A stretch of 64,000 nucleotides of DNA from Brachybacterium sp. UMB0905. Its GTDB lineage: Bacteria > Actinomycetota > Actinomycetes > Actinomycetales > Dermabacteraceae. The notes beneath the pieces are model-generated. The model was given only the letters and a program-made list of their open reading frames with translations, was not told where the DNA came from and did not search any database. Positions 38,913 to 47,678 of this stretch are shown in pieces (positions within the stretch are counted from its first letter, which is position 1; each line of letters starts with the position of its first letter). The position numbers and the translations under genes are program-made. The stretch covers positions 27,081 to 91,080 of the forward strand of contig NZ_PNHL01000013.1 in NCBI RefSeq assembly GCF_002871795.1, in the 5' to 3' direction.

Positions 38913-41507
38913 ATGCCGCGCATTCCCCTGACCTGGCTTTCTGAGCACACCACCCTGCCTGTCGGCGCGAGCGCCGAGCAGGTCGCCACCGACCTGTCCC
39001 GCGTGGGCCTCGAGGAAGAAGCGATCTTCGGCGCCCAGGTGACCGGGCCGCTCGTCGTCGGCCGTGTCCTCGACCTCGTCAAGGAACCGCAGAAGAACGG
39101 CAAGACCATCAACTGGTGCCGCGTGGACGTCGGCCCCGAGCACAACGAGGACCTCGACAACCCCAAGGACCCCCAGCCCGGCGAGGAACGCCCCTCCCGC
39201 GGCATCATCTGCGGTGCCCACAACTTCGAGCCCGGGGACCTCGTGGTCGTCTCGCTGCCCGGTACCGTGCTGCCCGGCCCGTTCCCCATCGCCGCCCGCA
39301 AGACCTATGGACATTTGTCCGACGGCATGATCTGCTCCGGGGAGGAACTGGGCCTGGGCCCGGACCCCGACGGCGTGGACGGCATCATCGTGCTGGGCCG
39401 CGGCCACGGCGCGGGGCTGACTGGTGAGCCCGGCGACGACGCGGTCTCCCTGCTGGGACTCGGCGATGAGGTCGTCGAGATCAACGTGACGCCCGATCGC
39501 GGCTACTGCTTCGCGATGCGCGGCGTGGCCCGCGAGTACGCACACGCCACCGGCGCGGACTTCACCGACCCCGCCACCACCGTCAAGATCCCCGAGCTGA
39601 CCGGCGCCGGGATCCCCGTGCAGCTGCGCGATGAGTCCCCGCTGCACGGCACGGATGGCTGCACGCGGTTCGTTGCGCTCGAGGTGCGCGGGGTGGATCC
39701 CACCGCCCGCACGCCCCGCTGGATGGCTCGCCGCCTCACCCAGGCCGGGATGCGCCCCATCTCCCTGATCGTGGACGTCACCAACTACGTGATGCTCGAC
39801 CTTGGTCAGCCGCTGCACGCCTACGACGGCGAGAAGCTCGTCGGCCCGATCGTGGTGCGCCGCGCCCGAGCGGGGGAGAAGCTCACCACCCTCGATGACG
39901 TGACCCGCACCCTCGATCCCGAGGACCTGCTGATCACCGATTGCGCCGGGCCCGACGGGGACCGCGTGCTGGGGCTCGCGGGCGTCATGGGCGGCGCGGA
40001 CACCGAAGTCACCGAGACCACGAAGAACGTCATCCTCGAGGCCGCGACCTTCGACCCGGTGAGCATCGCCCGCACCGCGCGGCGCCACCGCCTGCCCTCC
40101 GAGGCGTCCAAGCGCTTCGAACGCGGCGTGGACCCGCAGATCCCGCTGATCGCCGCGCTGCGTGCCGCCGAGCTGCTGGCCGAGTACGGCGGCGGCACCC
40201 TGGACCTGCGCCACACCGACGAGGGCACAGTCACCGAGCCCGCTGCGATCACCGCGCGGATCGATGATGCCCAGCGCATCGTCGGCATCGACTACACCCC
40301 CGAGCAGGTCACCGGCAGTCTTGAGCAGATCGGCTGCATAGTCGAGCCCGGCGCGGACGGGACGCTCACCGTCACTCCGCCGAGCTGGCGGCCGGACCTC
40401 ACGATCCCCGAGGACCTCGTGGAGGAAGTGGCGCGCCTGGTGGGCTACGAGCAGATCCCCTCGCAGCTGCCCACCGCCCCCGGGGGCCGCGGACTCACTC
40501 GTGCCCAGCAGGGCCGCCGCCATGCCGCCCGCGCCCTCGCCGAGGCTGGACTGACGGAAGTGGCGTCGTACCCGTTCATCCCAGAGTCGGTCTTCGATGT
40601 GCTGGGTTACGAGGCCGATGACGAGCGCCGCCACGCCGTGCGCCTGCTGAACCCGCTGGCCGATGATGAGCCGCTGCTGCGCACCGAGCTGCTGCAGACC
40701 CTGCTGCCGGTGGCTCGCCGCAACCTGGGCCGCGGCGAGGAGTCCGTGGCGATCTTCCAGCGCGGCAGCACCTCGCGCGCGAGCGAGCAGAATGCCCCGG
40801 TGCCGGCCCCTGCGGCCCGGCCCAGCGACGCGGAGCTTGAGGCGATCTTTGCGGCCCTGCCGCAGCAGACCGGGGCGATCGCCGCCCTCATCGGCGGAGC
40901 CTCGGGACCGGACTCCTGGCAGGGCGCCCCGGAGGCGTGGGGCTGGGCCGATGCGCTGGACCTCGCCCGACGCATTGCGGCCGCCGTCGGCGCCGATCTC
41001 GAGGTGCGCCAGAGCCAGCACGCTCCCTTCCACCCCGGTCGCGTCGGGCAGCTGCGTGTGACCGGCGCCGAGGGGGAGTCCCGCGTCGTGGGTCATGCCG
41101 GGGAGCTGCATCCTGCCGTGATCCAGCACTATGGCCTGCCCGCTCGCAGCGCCGCCCTCGAGCTGGACCTCGAGGCCGTGATCGCTGCCGCCCCCGCGGT
41201 GGTGCGCGCCGAGCCGGTCCCCACCTACCCCGCGGCCAAGGAGGACTTCGCCTTCGTGGTCGATGAGTCCGTGCCCGCAAGCGCCGTGGAGGCCGCGATC
41301 GTGGTGGGTATCGGAGACCTGGCCGAGAAGGTGCACCTGTTCGACGTCTTCACCGGCGAGCAGATCGGCGAGGGCAAGAAGTCGCTCGCATTCTCGGTGC
41401 GGCTGCGCTCCACCGAGGGCACGCTGGATGCGAAGAAGATCGGGGCTGCGCGGGAGCGCTGCATCACCGCGGTGGCGGACGCCGTCGGCGGGGTGCTGCG
41501 CGCATGA
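38913..41507 (+). CDS. pheT: phenylalanyl-tRNA synthetase beta subunit
   Basis: Beta chain, 864 residues, one base after the pheS stop. Domains in order: N-terminal helix-strand region, tRNA-binding OB fold (~45-165, with VVSLPGTVLPG), B3/B4 editing domain (~220-400), B5 (~410-490), the catalytic-like core (ARLVGYEQIPSQLP onward) and the C-terminal anticodon-binding FDX-ACB domain (PTYPAAKEDFAFVVDESVPA). Length is normal. Confidence 0.98.
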   Translation: MPRIPLTWLSEHTTLPVGASAEQVATDLSRVGLEEEAIFGAQVTGPLVVGRVLDLVKEPQKNGKTINWCRVDVGPEHNEDLDNPKDPQPGEERPSRGIICGAHNFEPGDLVVVSLPGTVLPGPFPIAARKTYGHLSDGMICSGEELGLGPDPDGVDGIIVLGRGHGAGLTGEPGDDAVSLLGLGDEVVEINVTPDRGYCFAMRGVAREYAHATGADFTDPATTVKIPELTGAGIPVQLRDESPLHGTDGCTRFVALEVRGVDPTARTPRWMARRLTQAGMRPISLIVDVTNYVMLDLGQPLHAYDGEKLVGPIVVRRARAGEKLTTLDDVTRTLDPEDLLITDCAGPDGDRVLGLAGVMGGADTEVTETTKNVILEAATFDPVSIARTARRHRLPSEASKRFERGVDPQIPLIAALRAAELLAEYGGGTLDLRHTDEGTVTEPAAITARIDDAQRIVGIDYTPEQVTGSLEQIGCIVEPGADGTLTVTPPSWRPDLTIPEDLVEEVARLVGYEQIPSQLPTAPGGRGLTRAQQGRRHAARALAEAGLTEVASYPFIPESVFDVLGYEADDERRHAVRLLNPLADDEPLLRTELLQTLLPVARRNLGRGEESVAIFQRGSTSRASEQNAPVPAPAARPSDAELEAIFAALPQQTGAIAALIGGASGPDSWQGAPEAWGWADALDLARRIAAAVGADLEVRQSQHAPFHPGRVGQLRVTGAEGESRVVGHAGELHPAVIQHYGLPARSAALELDLEAVIAAAPAVVRAEPVPTYPAAKEDFAFVVDESVPASAVEAAIVVGIGDLAEKVHLFDVFTGEQIGEGKKSLAFSVRLRSTEGTLDAKKIGAARERCITAVADAVGGVLRA

Positions 41508-41570
41508 CCAGCATCTCTGCTCAGCCGCGGTCGGCGCTGGTGAGCCACCGACCCGGCCACGGCTGAGTCG

Positions 41571-42686
41571 ATGCCCTGCGGAAGCACGCCCACCGGCCTT
41601 CACGACGCCCGCTATGTGGGCCTCAGCCTCGACGTGGGCCGCAAAGCCTTCCATCCCGGCGCCGTCATCGGTCTGATCCGGCGCATGGCGGAGCTGGGCT
41701 TCACGGCGCTGCATCTGCATCTCACCGAGACCCACCGGGTGGGGGTGCAGCTGCCGGGCTTCGAGCACCTCGCCGCCCCGGACGCCTGGGATGCGGAGGA
41801 TGCGGCACAGATCGTGCGCGCGGCCGATGCGGCCGGAATCGCCCTCATTCCCGAGATCGACCTGCCCTCCCATGCGGGAGCGCTGCTGGCCGGACGTGAG
41901 CACCTGCACCTCAGGGACCGCACCGGCGCTGTGCACCCGGACCGGCTGGACATCTCCCACCCCGAAGCACTCGAGCTCGCCCTTGCCCTCACGGAATCCG
42001 CAGCCCGGATGTTTCCCGGCGAGGCGATCCACCTGGGCGGGGATGAGTTCTTCGCGGCCCCGTGGGAGGACGAAGAGGCCCAGCGCGCCGACCGCTTCCC
42101 TTCTCTCGTCGAGCACGCTCGCGCCGTCGCCGGCCCGGAGGCCACGGCGCTGGACTCCTACGCCCTGTTCATGAACGCGCTCGCCGAGCGGGCGCTGGAA
42201 CGCGGACAGACCCCGCTGCTGTGGAACGACCACATCGTCCCAGCCCACGAGCAGCCGCTCGTACCGATCACCCGCGAGGCGGTGGTGGATGTGTGGATCC
42301 GCTGGCGGGAGTGGACTCCGTCGGTCACCGATTACCTGGACTCCGGGTACCGGGTCATCAACTCCCACGGGGACCAGCTGTACTTCGTGCTCTCCGCCGA
42401 TGGGGTCCCCGAGCCGCACGGCCGACGCCGCTTCGGTCTGCTCGCGGACACCTTCCACCCGCGCCGCTTCATGGGCCTCGCCGCCCAGGATGTTCACGTG
42501 GAGATCCCGCCGGTGCCGGTGGGGGAGGCGGACCCGGTGCTCGGAGCCTCGCTGTCCGTGTGGTGCGATGCGCCGGAGGTGCTCGGCGAGCGGGAGACCT
42601 TTGCGCTGCTGGACACGTGGCTGGTGCCGTTCGCGCGGATAATGCACCGCGTGCGGCCGACCCGCGGACAGGCCTCTGGAACGTGA
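41571..42686 (+). CDS. GH20 beta-N-acetylhexosaminidase-like protein, cytoplasmic
   Basis: Glycoside hydrolase family 20 (TIM-barrel) protein, 371 residues; the family removes terminal GlcNAc/GalNAc. The barrel starts at RYVGLSLDVGRKAFHP (14-29), continues with FTALHLHLTETHRVGVQLP and IPEIDLPSHAGALL, and HLGGDEFF has the catalytic Asp158-Glu159 pair. No signal peptide and no GH20b N-terminal domain. ATG at 41571 lacks a clear ribosome binding site. An ATG overlapping the pheT stop (41504) opens a 20-codon frame that ends at 41566, so the original start may have been lost by a frameshift. Likely works with the GH18 gene downstream. Confidence 0.85.
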   Translation: MPCGSTPTGLHDARYVGLSLDVGRKAFHPGAVIGLIRRMAELGFTALHLHLTETHRVGVQLPGFEHLAAPDAWDAEDAAQIVRAADAAGIALIPEIDLPSHAGALLAGREHLHLRDRTGAVHPDRLDISHPEALELALALTESAARMFPGEAIHLGGDEFFAAPWEDEEAQRADRFPSLVEHARAVAGPEATALDSYALFMNALAERALERGQTPLLWNDHIVPAHEQPLVPITREAVVDVWIRWREWTPSVTDYLDSGYRVINSHGDQLYFVLSADGVPEPHGRRRFGLLADTFHPRRFMGLAAQDVHVEIPPVPVGEADPVLGASLSVWCDAPEVLGERETFALLDTWLVPFARIMHRVRPTRGQASGT

Positions 42687-42692
42687 CAGGAT
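42687..42692 (+). promoter_or_regulatory. -10-like CAGGAT before the GH18 gene
   Basis: CAGGAT lies against the palindrome at 42693-42707 and 38 nt before the GTG start. A similar GAGGAT precedes the matching palindrome of the importer operon on the minus strand. Confidence 0.35.
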
Positions 42693-42707
42693 AGAGGTCC
42701 GACCTCT
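42693..42707. promoter_or_regulatory. palindromic operator AGAGGTCCGACCTCT, GH18 gene
   Basis: Perfect 7-bp arms around one central base, directly after a -10-like CAGGAT and 23 bp before the GH18 start codon. A 13-of-15 match is at 49832-49846, before the ABC importer operon. The position fits a repressor site. Confidence 0.65.
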
Positions 42708-42729
42708 CGCCCCGCCTCGAGGAGGACCC

Positions 42730-43584
42730 GTGGTCACGAGCCCGCGACACCGCACCGGCCTGCAGATGGCCTACTTCCGCACCTGGCACGACGAGGCCTG
42801 CGATCCGGCGAAGCCCAACCGCTTCGGTGATATCCCGGCCGACGTCGATGTCGCCTTCGTCTTCCCGGACTTCACCCCGCCCCAGAACCGCTTCTGGTCG
42901 GTGCTGCGCGAGGAGTACGTCCCCGAGCTGCATGAGCGCGGCACCGCCGTGGTGCGCACCTGTGACATCGGCCTCCTGCTGGACGAGGATTTCCCGGACA
43001 CCGACGCCGGGCACCGTGCGCTCGCGCAGAAGCTCATCGAGGAGCTCGTCCTCGAGCACGGCCTGGATGGCCTGGACGTGGACATGGAGCGGCGGCTCGA
43101 GCCGGTGCAGGCCGCACGGGCCGCGGGCGTGTTCCACGCTCTTTCCGAGCAGCTGGGTCCTCGTTCCGGCACCGAGCAGCTGCTGATCTACGACACGAAC
43201 CTCGGCGGTGATGAGCAGGTGTTCCGCGAGACCGCCAGTGCGTTCGACTATGTGCTCGTCCAGTCCTACGGCCGGGGCGTGGACACGCTCCAGGGCACCT
43301 GGGAGAGTTTCGCCGGACAGATCGACCCGGCTCAGTACCTGATCGGTTTCTCCTTCTACGAGGAGTTCGACCTCAACCGCTGGGACGACACCTCTGAGCC
43401 GTTCGAGAGCTCCCGCGCGGCGGCCTTCACTGACTGGCAGATGGACGGCGCCACGAAGGGTGGAGTGTTCTCCTACGCGATCGACCGTGACGGCGCCGCC
43501 TTCCTCGATGACGAGATCACCCGCACCGACTACACGTGGACCCGTCGGATCGGCGAGCGGCTGCGGGCGGCCGATGCCCGCTGA
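42730..43584 (+). CDS. EndoS-like GH18 endo-beta-N-acetylglucosaminidase, cytoplasmic
   Basis: Single-domain GH18 protein, 284 residues. The order of motifs matches the catalytic domain of EndoS/EndoE-type enzymes, which cut the GlcNAc-GlcNAc core of N-glycans: AYFRTWHDEACDP (14-26), DVDVAFVFPDF (38-48), GTAVVRTCD (71-79), the active site DGLDVDME (113-120; Asp118 and Glu120), FDYVLVQSYG (172-181) and YLIGFSFYEEFDLNRW (203-218). Unlike EndoS it has no signal peptide and no Ig-like, LRR or carbohydrate-binding domains, so it should act inside the cell. GTG at 42730 with GAGGAGG upstream. It sits after a GH20 gene and faces the importer operon. Confidence 0.85.
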   Translation: MVTSPRHRTGLQMAYFRTWHDEACDPAKPNRFGDIPADVDVAFVFPDFTPPQNRFWSVLREEYVPELHERGTAVVRTCDIGLLLDEDFPDTDAGHRALAQKLIEELVLEHGLDGLDVDMERRLEPVQAARAAGVFHALSEQLGPRSGTEQLLIYDTNLGGDEQVFRETASAFDYVLVQSYGRGVDTLQGTWESFAGQIDPAQYLIGFSFYEEFDLNRWDDTSEPFESSRAAAFTDWQMDGATKGGVFSYAIDRDGAAFLDDEITRTDYTWTRRIGERLRAADAR

Positions 43585-43684
43585 ACCGCGCTGAGCGGAG
43601 CTGCGCACCGCAGCCGGTGCCGACATCCGGAGAGTTCCGCCCCGTGCAGCGGCCTGACTCGCAGGACCGGTGCCGGAATAGCGG

Positions 43685-43720
43685 ACGGGCCGTTCCCTCC
43701 GCGAGGAGGGACCGGCCCGT
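43685..43720. terminator. bidirectional hairpin terminator
   Basis: Long inverted repeat: ACGGGCCG / CGGCCCGT (8 bp) continued after one mismatch by TCCCTCC / GGAGGGA (7 bp), with a GCGA loop. It lies between the convergent GH18 gene and the importer's binding-protein gene. Confidence 0.85.
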
Positions 43721-43737
43721 TGCCGTGTGCTCAAGGA

Positions 43738-45456
43738 TCAGGCGGGCTTGATCGCCATGAGCAGGTTGGTGAGATTACCCATGCCGCCCACACGCGGGAA
43801 GTAGTCCACATCCGCCGGATCCGGGAAGCCGGTCCAGTTGATGGTGGAGTACATGACGCCGGTGCCGCCGCCCTGGACCGGCGCGTGCGGCGCCTGCTCC
43901 AGGAAGGCCTGCTGCACACCCTGGACGCCTTCGGCGATCTGATCCTGCGTCTCCGGGGTGTTCAGCGTCGAGACGAGGATCTGCATCTTCGTCTCCGCCT
44001 CCTCGCCCCATTCCCAGCGGCCCCAGTTGCCGTTGTTGGTCTCTTCCTCGATCGGCTTGACCGGCTGGTCGTACATCGTGTAGTTCGACCAGGGGGAGCC
44101 GGGGTAGCCGAGGCCCGAGGCGACGATGTCGAACTCGCCGGTGGCCAGGATCGTGTCCATGACGTCCTTGGGCTTGGGGTCGAAGGTGACCTTGACGCCC
44201 AGGTGCTCCTCCCAGTTGGAGACCACGATCGGCATGGTCACCATGAAGGTCGCGTTGTCGTTCTGGATGTTCAGCAGCAGCTTGTGCTCCTTGCCGTCCT
44301 TCTCCAGGTTGCCCTGATCGTTGACGGTCCAGCCGGACTCCTCCAGCGCCGCCTTCGCGCCCTCGGCGTCCAGCTCCATGGGGGAGTTGAACTCAGGCTG
44401 CTGCAGGGACTCGTTGAGGATGGGGTCCACACCTGCGGCGTTGGGCAGGGTGTAGCCGATACCGGAGGCCTCCATCACCGCGGCGTAGTCGATCGCCGCA
44501 CGGAACGCCTTGCGGACGTTCACATCGGCCATGGGGGACTCCGGACGCGCGGTCATGAAGATGATGCCCTGGGAGGCACCGTCGGCGATGAAGGAGTAGT
44601 GGTTGGTCTCCGCCTGGTCGGCGAACCCATTGACCACGCCGGGGGCGCCGCCCTCAGCGAAGTCGACGTTGCCCTTGGTGATCTCGGTCTCGATGTTGCC
44701 GGCCTGGCCGGAGGGAACGAACTGCACCTCGCCCACCTGGGAGGTGCCGCCCCAGTAGTCATCGCGCATGGTGTAGGTGACCAGCTGGGTGTCGAAGGAC
44801 TCCAGGGTCGCCGGTCCGGTGCCGACGGGGTTGTCCATGATGTCCTGCGGGAATTCGAGCTTGTCGCCGTCCTGGTACACGTGCGCGGGCACGATCGGGT
44901 AGTACAGCGCGAGGTTCACCTCCTGCTGACGCTGATCGCTGTTGTACTTGACGATCACGGTGTGCTCGTCCGGCGTCTCGATCGGGTCCGAGAGCCACAC
45001 GAACTCGTCCTCGGCAGGCTTCGGGTTGGGCTTGCCGTAGATAGAGCCCAGCGTGAACAGGACATCCTTCGAGGTGAACGGCTCGCCGTCGGACCAGGTC
45101 ACGCCCTTGCGCAGGTGGTAGGTGACCTCCTTGCCGTCCTCGGAGTGTTCGGCGGACTCGGCGAGCATGGGCAGCAGCTGGCCACCGTCCTTGGAGGACA
45201 GACGGAACAGCGGCTCGTACACGAGGTCCAGGCCCGGCGCGGTGTCGCCGCCGCCGTAGCGATTGAAGTTCTTGGCGAACTGGTTGGTGGCGGTCACGCC
45301 GGTGCCGATGACGAACAGGCCGCCGCCCTCGCCACCGCCGTTGTCGCTGCCTCCGGAGCCGCCCTTGCCGCCGGAGCAGGCGACTGCAGCCGTGCTGACC
45401 GCGCCGATGCCCAGGGCTCCGAGCACGCCGCGGCGGGAGATGTTGCTAGAGATCAT
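43738..45456 (-). CDS. ABC importer substrate-binding lipoprotein (family 5)
   Basis: Extracytoplasmic solute-binding protein of the oligopeptide/oligosaccharide class (SBP_bac_5), 572 residues. The N-terminus has a twin-arginine motif (SRRGVLG, 7-13) and a lipobox ending at Cys27 (AAVAC), so it is probably exported folded by Tat and lipidated. A Gly/Ser linker follows. Family blocks: LDLVYEPLFRLSSKDGGQLL, YHLRKGVTWSDGEPFTSKDV, PVGTGPATLESFDTQLVTYT and VRKAFRAAIDYAAVMEA. Some family members bind oligosaccharides rather than peptides. It is the last gene of the five-gene operon, 6 bp after the ATPase gene. Confidence 0.93.
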   Translation of the reverse strand: MISSNISRRGVLGALGIGAVSTAAVACSGGKGGSGGSDNGGGEGGGLFVIGTGVTATNQFAKNFNRYGGGDTAPGLDLVYEPLFRLSSKDGGQLLPMLAESAEHSEDGKEVTYHLRKGVTWSDGEPFTSKDVLFTLGSIYGKPNPKPAEDEFVWLSDPIETPDEHTVIVKYNSDQRQQEVNLALYYPIVPAHVYQDGDKLEFPQDIMDNPVGTGPATLESFDTQLVTYTMRDDYWGGTSQVGEVQFVPSGQAGNIETEITKGNVDFAEGGAPGVVNGFADQAETNHYSFIADGASQGIIFMTARPESPMADVNVRKAFRAAIDYAAVMEASGIGYTLPNAAGVDPILNESLQQPEFNSPMELDAEGAKAALEESGWTVNDQGNLEKDGKEHKLLLNIQNDNATFMVTMPIVVSNWEEHLGVKVTFDPKPKDVMDTILATGEFDIVASGLGYPGSPWSNYTMYDQPVKPIEEETNNGNWGRWEWGEEAETKMQILVSTLNTPETQDQIAEGVQGVQQAFLEQAPHAPVQGGGTGVMYSTINWTGFPDPADVDYFPRVGGMGNLTNLLMAIKPA

Positions 45457-45462
45457 CCTCGA

Positions 45463-46545
45463 TCATTCCTTTGTGGGGTGAGCCGCGGGAGCGGCAGGGG
45501 TGGGTGGGGTGAAATCGGGTCGGTCGCCGGCCAGGACGCACAGCACTTCGCGCCCGTCCGGGCCGGTGTAACGGGGGATGGGGGCACCGGTGCATTCCGG
45601 ACGGGCCAGGGGACAGCGGTTGGCGAAACGGCAGCCGATCACCTCCACGGAGTTGTCCACTGGTGCCGCAGAGGATGTGGCCAGTGCCGCCGAATGCCCT
45701 GACCCCTTGTAATGGGCGGGGTCCGGAGCGGCATCCAGCAGCAGCTGGGTGTAGGGATGCACAGGATCAGAGACGATCGCTTCGGTGGGGCCAGCCTCGA
45801 TGATCTTCCCGCCGTACATGACGTTGATGCGATCTGAGAGGTACCGGGCAGAAGCGATGTCATGGGTGATGTACAGGACCGCCAGGCCCCGTTCATCGCG
45901 CAGATCCGCCAGCAGGTTCAACACCTCCAGGCGGATCGAGGCATCCAGCATCGAGGTGGGCTCATCGGCCAGCAGAACCTTGGGGTCCACCGCGAGGGAC
46001 TTCGCGATCGCCACGCGCTGGCGCTGACCGCCAGAAAGATCCGTCGGGTAACGGTCGATGTACCGCGAAGCCGGCGTGAGGTTCACCTTCTCCAGCAGCT
46101 CAGCGACCTTCTGCGCCACCTTCTTGCGGCCGGAGGCGATCTTGTGGATCCGCACCGGGCGTTCCACGATGTGCCGGATCTTCTTCAGGCTGTTCAGCGA
46201 GGCGAAGGGATCCTGGAAGATCAGCTGCACGTCCCGGAAGTAGCGTCGCTCATCCTTCGCGGCTTTCTCGAGCGGCACCCCGGAGACCTCCACCTCACCG
46301 GAGGTGGGGCTGTAGAGCAGAGAGAACACGCGCGCCAAAGTGGTCTTGCCGGAGCCAGACTCGCCCACGAGTGCGGCGATCTCGCCTTCATGGAGGGTGA
46401 AGTCCACTTCGTCCAGGGCGCGTACGGTCCGCTTCCCGTTCGGCGTGTCCACGCGGAAATGGACGGAGAGCCGACGAGTGGTGAACACGCTGTTGCGCTC
46501 GGCGGCCACCTCGGCGGCACCCGCAGCGGTGTGGCTGACGCTCAT
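45463..46545 (-). CDS. ABC importer ATP-binding protein (DppF/OppF-like)
   Basis: ATPase subunit, 360 residues. Walker A GESGSGKTT at 61-69, Q-loop LIFQDPFASLN, signature LSGGQRQRVAIAK, Walker B VLLADEPTSMLD and H-loop YITHD. The C-terminal oligopeptide-transporter extension contains a Cys cluster (CRFANRCPLARPEC), known in this family to hold an Fe-S cluster. Its start overlaps the stop of the second ATPase gene. Confidence 0.95.
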   Translation of the reverse strand: MSVSHTAAGAAEVAAERNSVFTTRRLSVHFRVDTPNGKRTVRALDEVDFTLHEGEIAALVGESGSGKTTLARVFSLLYSPTSGEVEVSGVPLEKAAKDERRYFRDVQLIFQDPFASLNSLKKIRHIVERPVRIHKIASGRKKVAQKVAELLEKVNLTPASRYIDRYPTDLSGGQRQRVAIAKSLAVDPKVLLADEPTSMLDASIRLEVLNLLADLRDERGLAVLYITHDIASARYLSDRINVMYGGKIIEAGPTEAIVSDPVHPYTQLLLDAAPDPAHYKGSGHSAALATSSAAPVDNSVEVIGCRFANRCPLARPECTGAPIPRYTGPDGREVLCVLAGDRPDFTPPTPAAPAAHPTKE

Positions 46546-47678
46546 CGGTTCTCCTCCGCGGTGGTCTCGGTGACAGGGCTGCCCGGGGCGGGGATCTCCC
46601 CAGCGCGGTGACAGGCCACGAAGCCGTGGTCGTTCGGAACCAGCGGCGGGCGCTCCTCACGGCAGCGATCGATTGCGAGCGGGCAGCGCGGGTGGAAGGC
46701 GCAGCCACTGGGCAGATCCAGCAGGTCCGGCGGGGTGCCGGGGATGCCTTCGAGGCGGGTGACCGGCTCGGACAGCGGGGGGAAGGATGCGCGCAGGCCG
46801 CGCGTGTAGGGGTGCTCAGGATTGGCGAACAGATGCTCCGGCATGCCGATCTCGACGATTCGTCCGGCGTACATGATCGCGATGCGGTCAGAGATCTCCA
46901 GCAGCAGCGACAAATCGTGGGTGACGAACACGATCGCAAAGCCCAAGGTGGCCTGCAGCTGCAGGATTTGGGTGAGGATCTGGCGCTGCATGACGACGTC
47001 CACCGCGGTGGTGGGCTCGTCCATGAACACGACTTCCGGATTGGAGGCCAGCGACAGGGCGATCAGAGCCCGCTGCTGCATACCCCCGGAGAGCTCGTAC
47101 GAGTAGGACCGCAGCCGCGAGGAGGGGATGCCCACCATCTCCAGCAGCTCACCGGCCCGCTCGCGTGCGAGCTTCTTGGTCATGGACTTGTCATGCTCCA
47201 TGATCACGTCGATGAACTGGCTGTCCAGGCGCATCACCGGGTTCAGCGATGCCATCGCGGACTGCATGACGATGGACAGCGAGTTCCACCGGTAGCGGCG
47301 CAGGCCGTCGCGGTCCAGGGCGGTGAGGTCCACCGGCTCCCCGTCGGTGGGATGGAAGATCACCTGTCCGGCAGACGTGACCGCTGGGGGCCGCTGCAGG
47401 CGCGAGAGGGCGTTGAGCAGAGTGGACTTGCCGGAGGCGGATTCCCCGGCGATGCCGAGGATCTCGCCTCGCCGTAGCTGGAGGTTCACATCGCGACAGG
47501 CCGGTACCTCACCGGCTTCGATGACGTAGGTGACGTCCAGCTCGCGGGCCTCGAGCAGCAGTGGCGAGCGTTCTAGGCGCTCGGCGATCTGCGCGGTGGT
47601 CTCGACGGCGATCTGGTTGGCGTCGACGACCTGCTCGGCCGTGACGTGCGCCGGGTCAGTGGTGATGGGGGAGTTCAC
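46542..47678 (-). CDS. ABC importer ATP-binding protein (DppD/OppD-like)
   Basis: Second ATPase, 378 residues. Walker A GESASGKST, signature LSGGMQQRALIAL, Walker B VVFMDEPTTAVD and H-loop FVTHD. The C-terminal Cys motif CAFHPRCPLAIDRC is present. GTG at 47678 overlaps the permease stop (GTGA), and GGAG lies 7 nt upstream; longer in-frame starts run through the permease gene and are rejected. The ~45-residue N-terminal segment before the ATPase core is longer than usual. Confidence 0.94.
   Translation of the reverse strand: MNSPITTDPAHVTAEQVVDANQIAVETTAQIAERLERSPLLLEARELDVTYVIEAGEVPACRDVNLQLRRGEILGIAGESASGKSTLLNALSRLQRPPAVTSAGQVIFHPTDGEPVDLTALDRDGLRRYRWNSLSIVMQSAMASLNPVMRLDSQFIDVIMEHDKSMTKKLARERAGELLEMVGIPSSRLRSYSYELSGGMQQRALIALSLASNPEVVFMDEPTTAVDVVMQRQILTQILQLQATLGFAIVFVTHDLSLLLEISDRIAIMYAGRIVEIGMPEHLFANPEHPYTRGLRASFPPLSEPVTRLEGIPGTPPDLLDLPSGCAFHPRCPLAIDRCREERPPLVPNDHGFVACHRAGEIPAPGSPVTETTAEENR

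Noticed and set aside
38826..42755. A long minus-strand open frame opposite pheT and the GH20 gene
   Set aside because: Stop-free only because of GC-rich codons in pheT and the GH20 gene; the sense genes have full family motifs.
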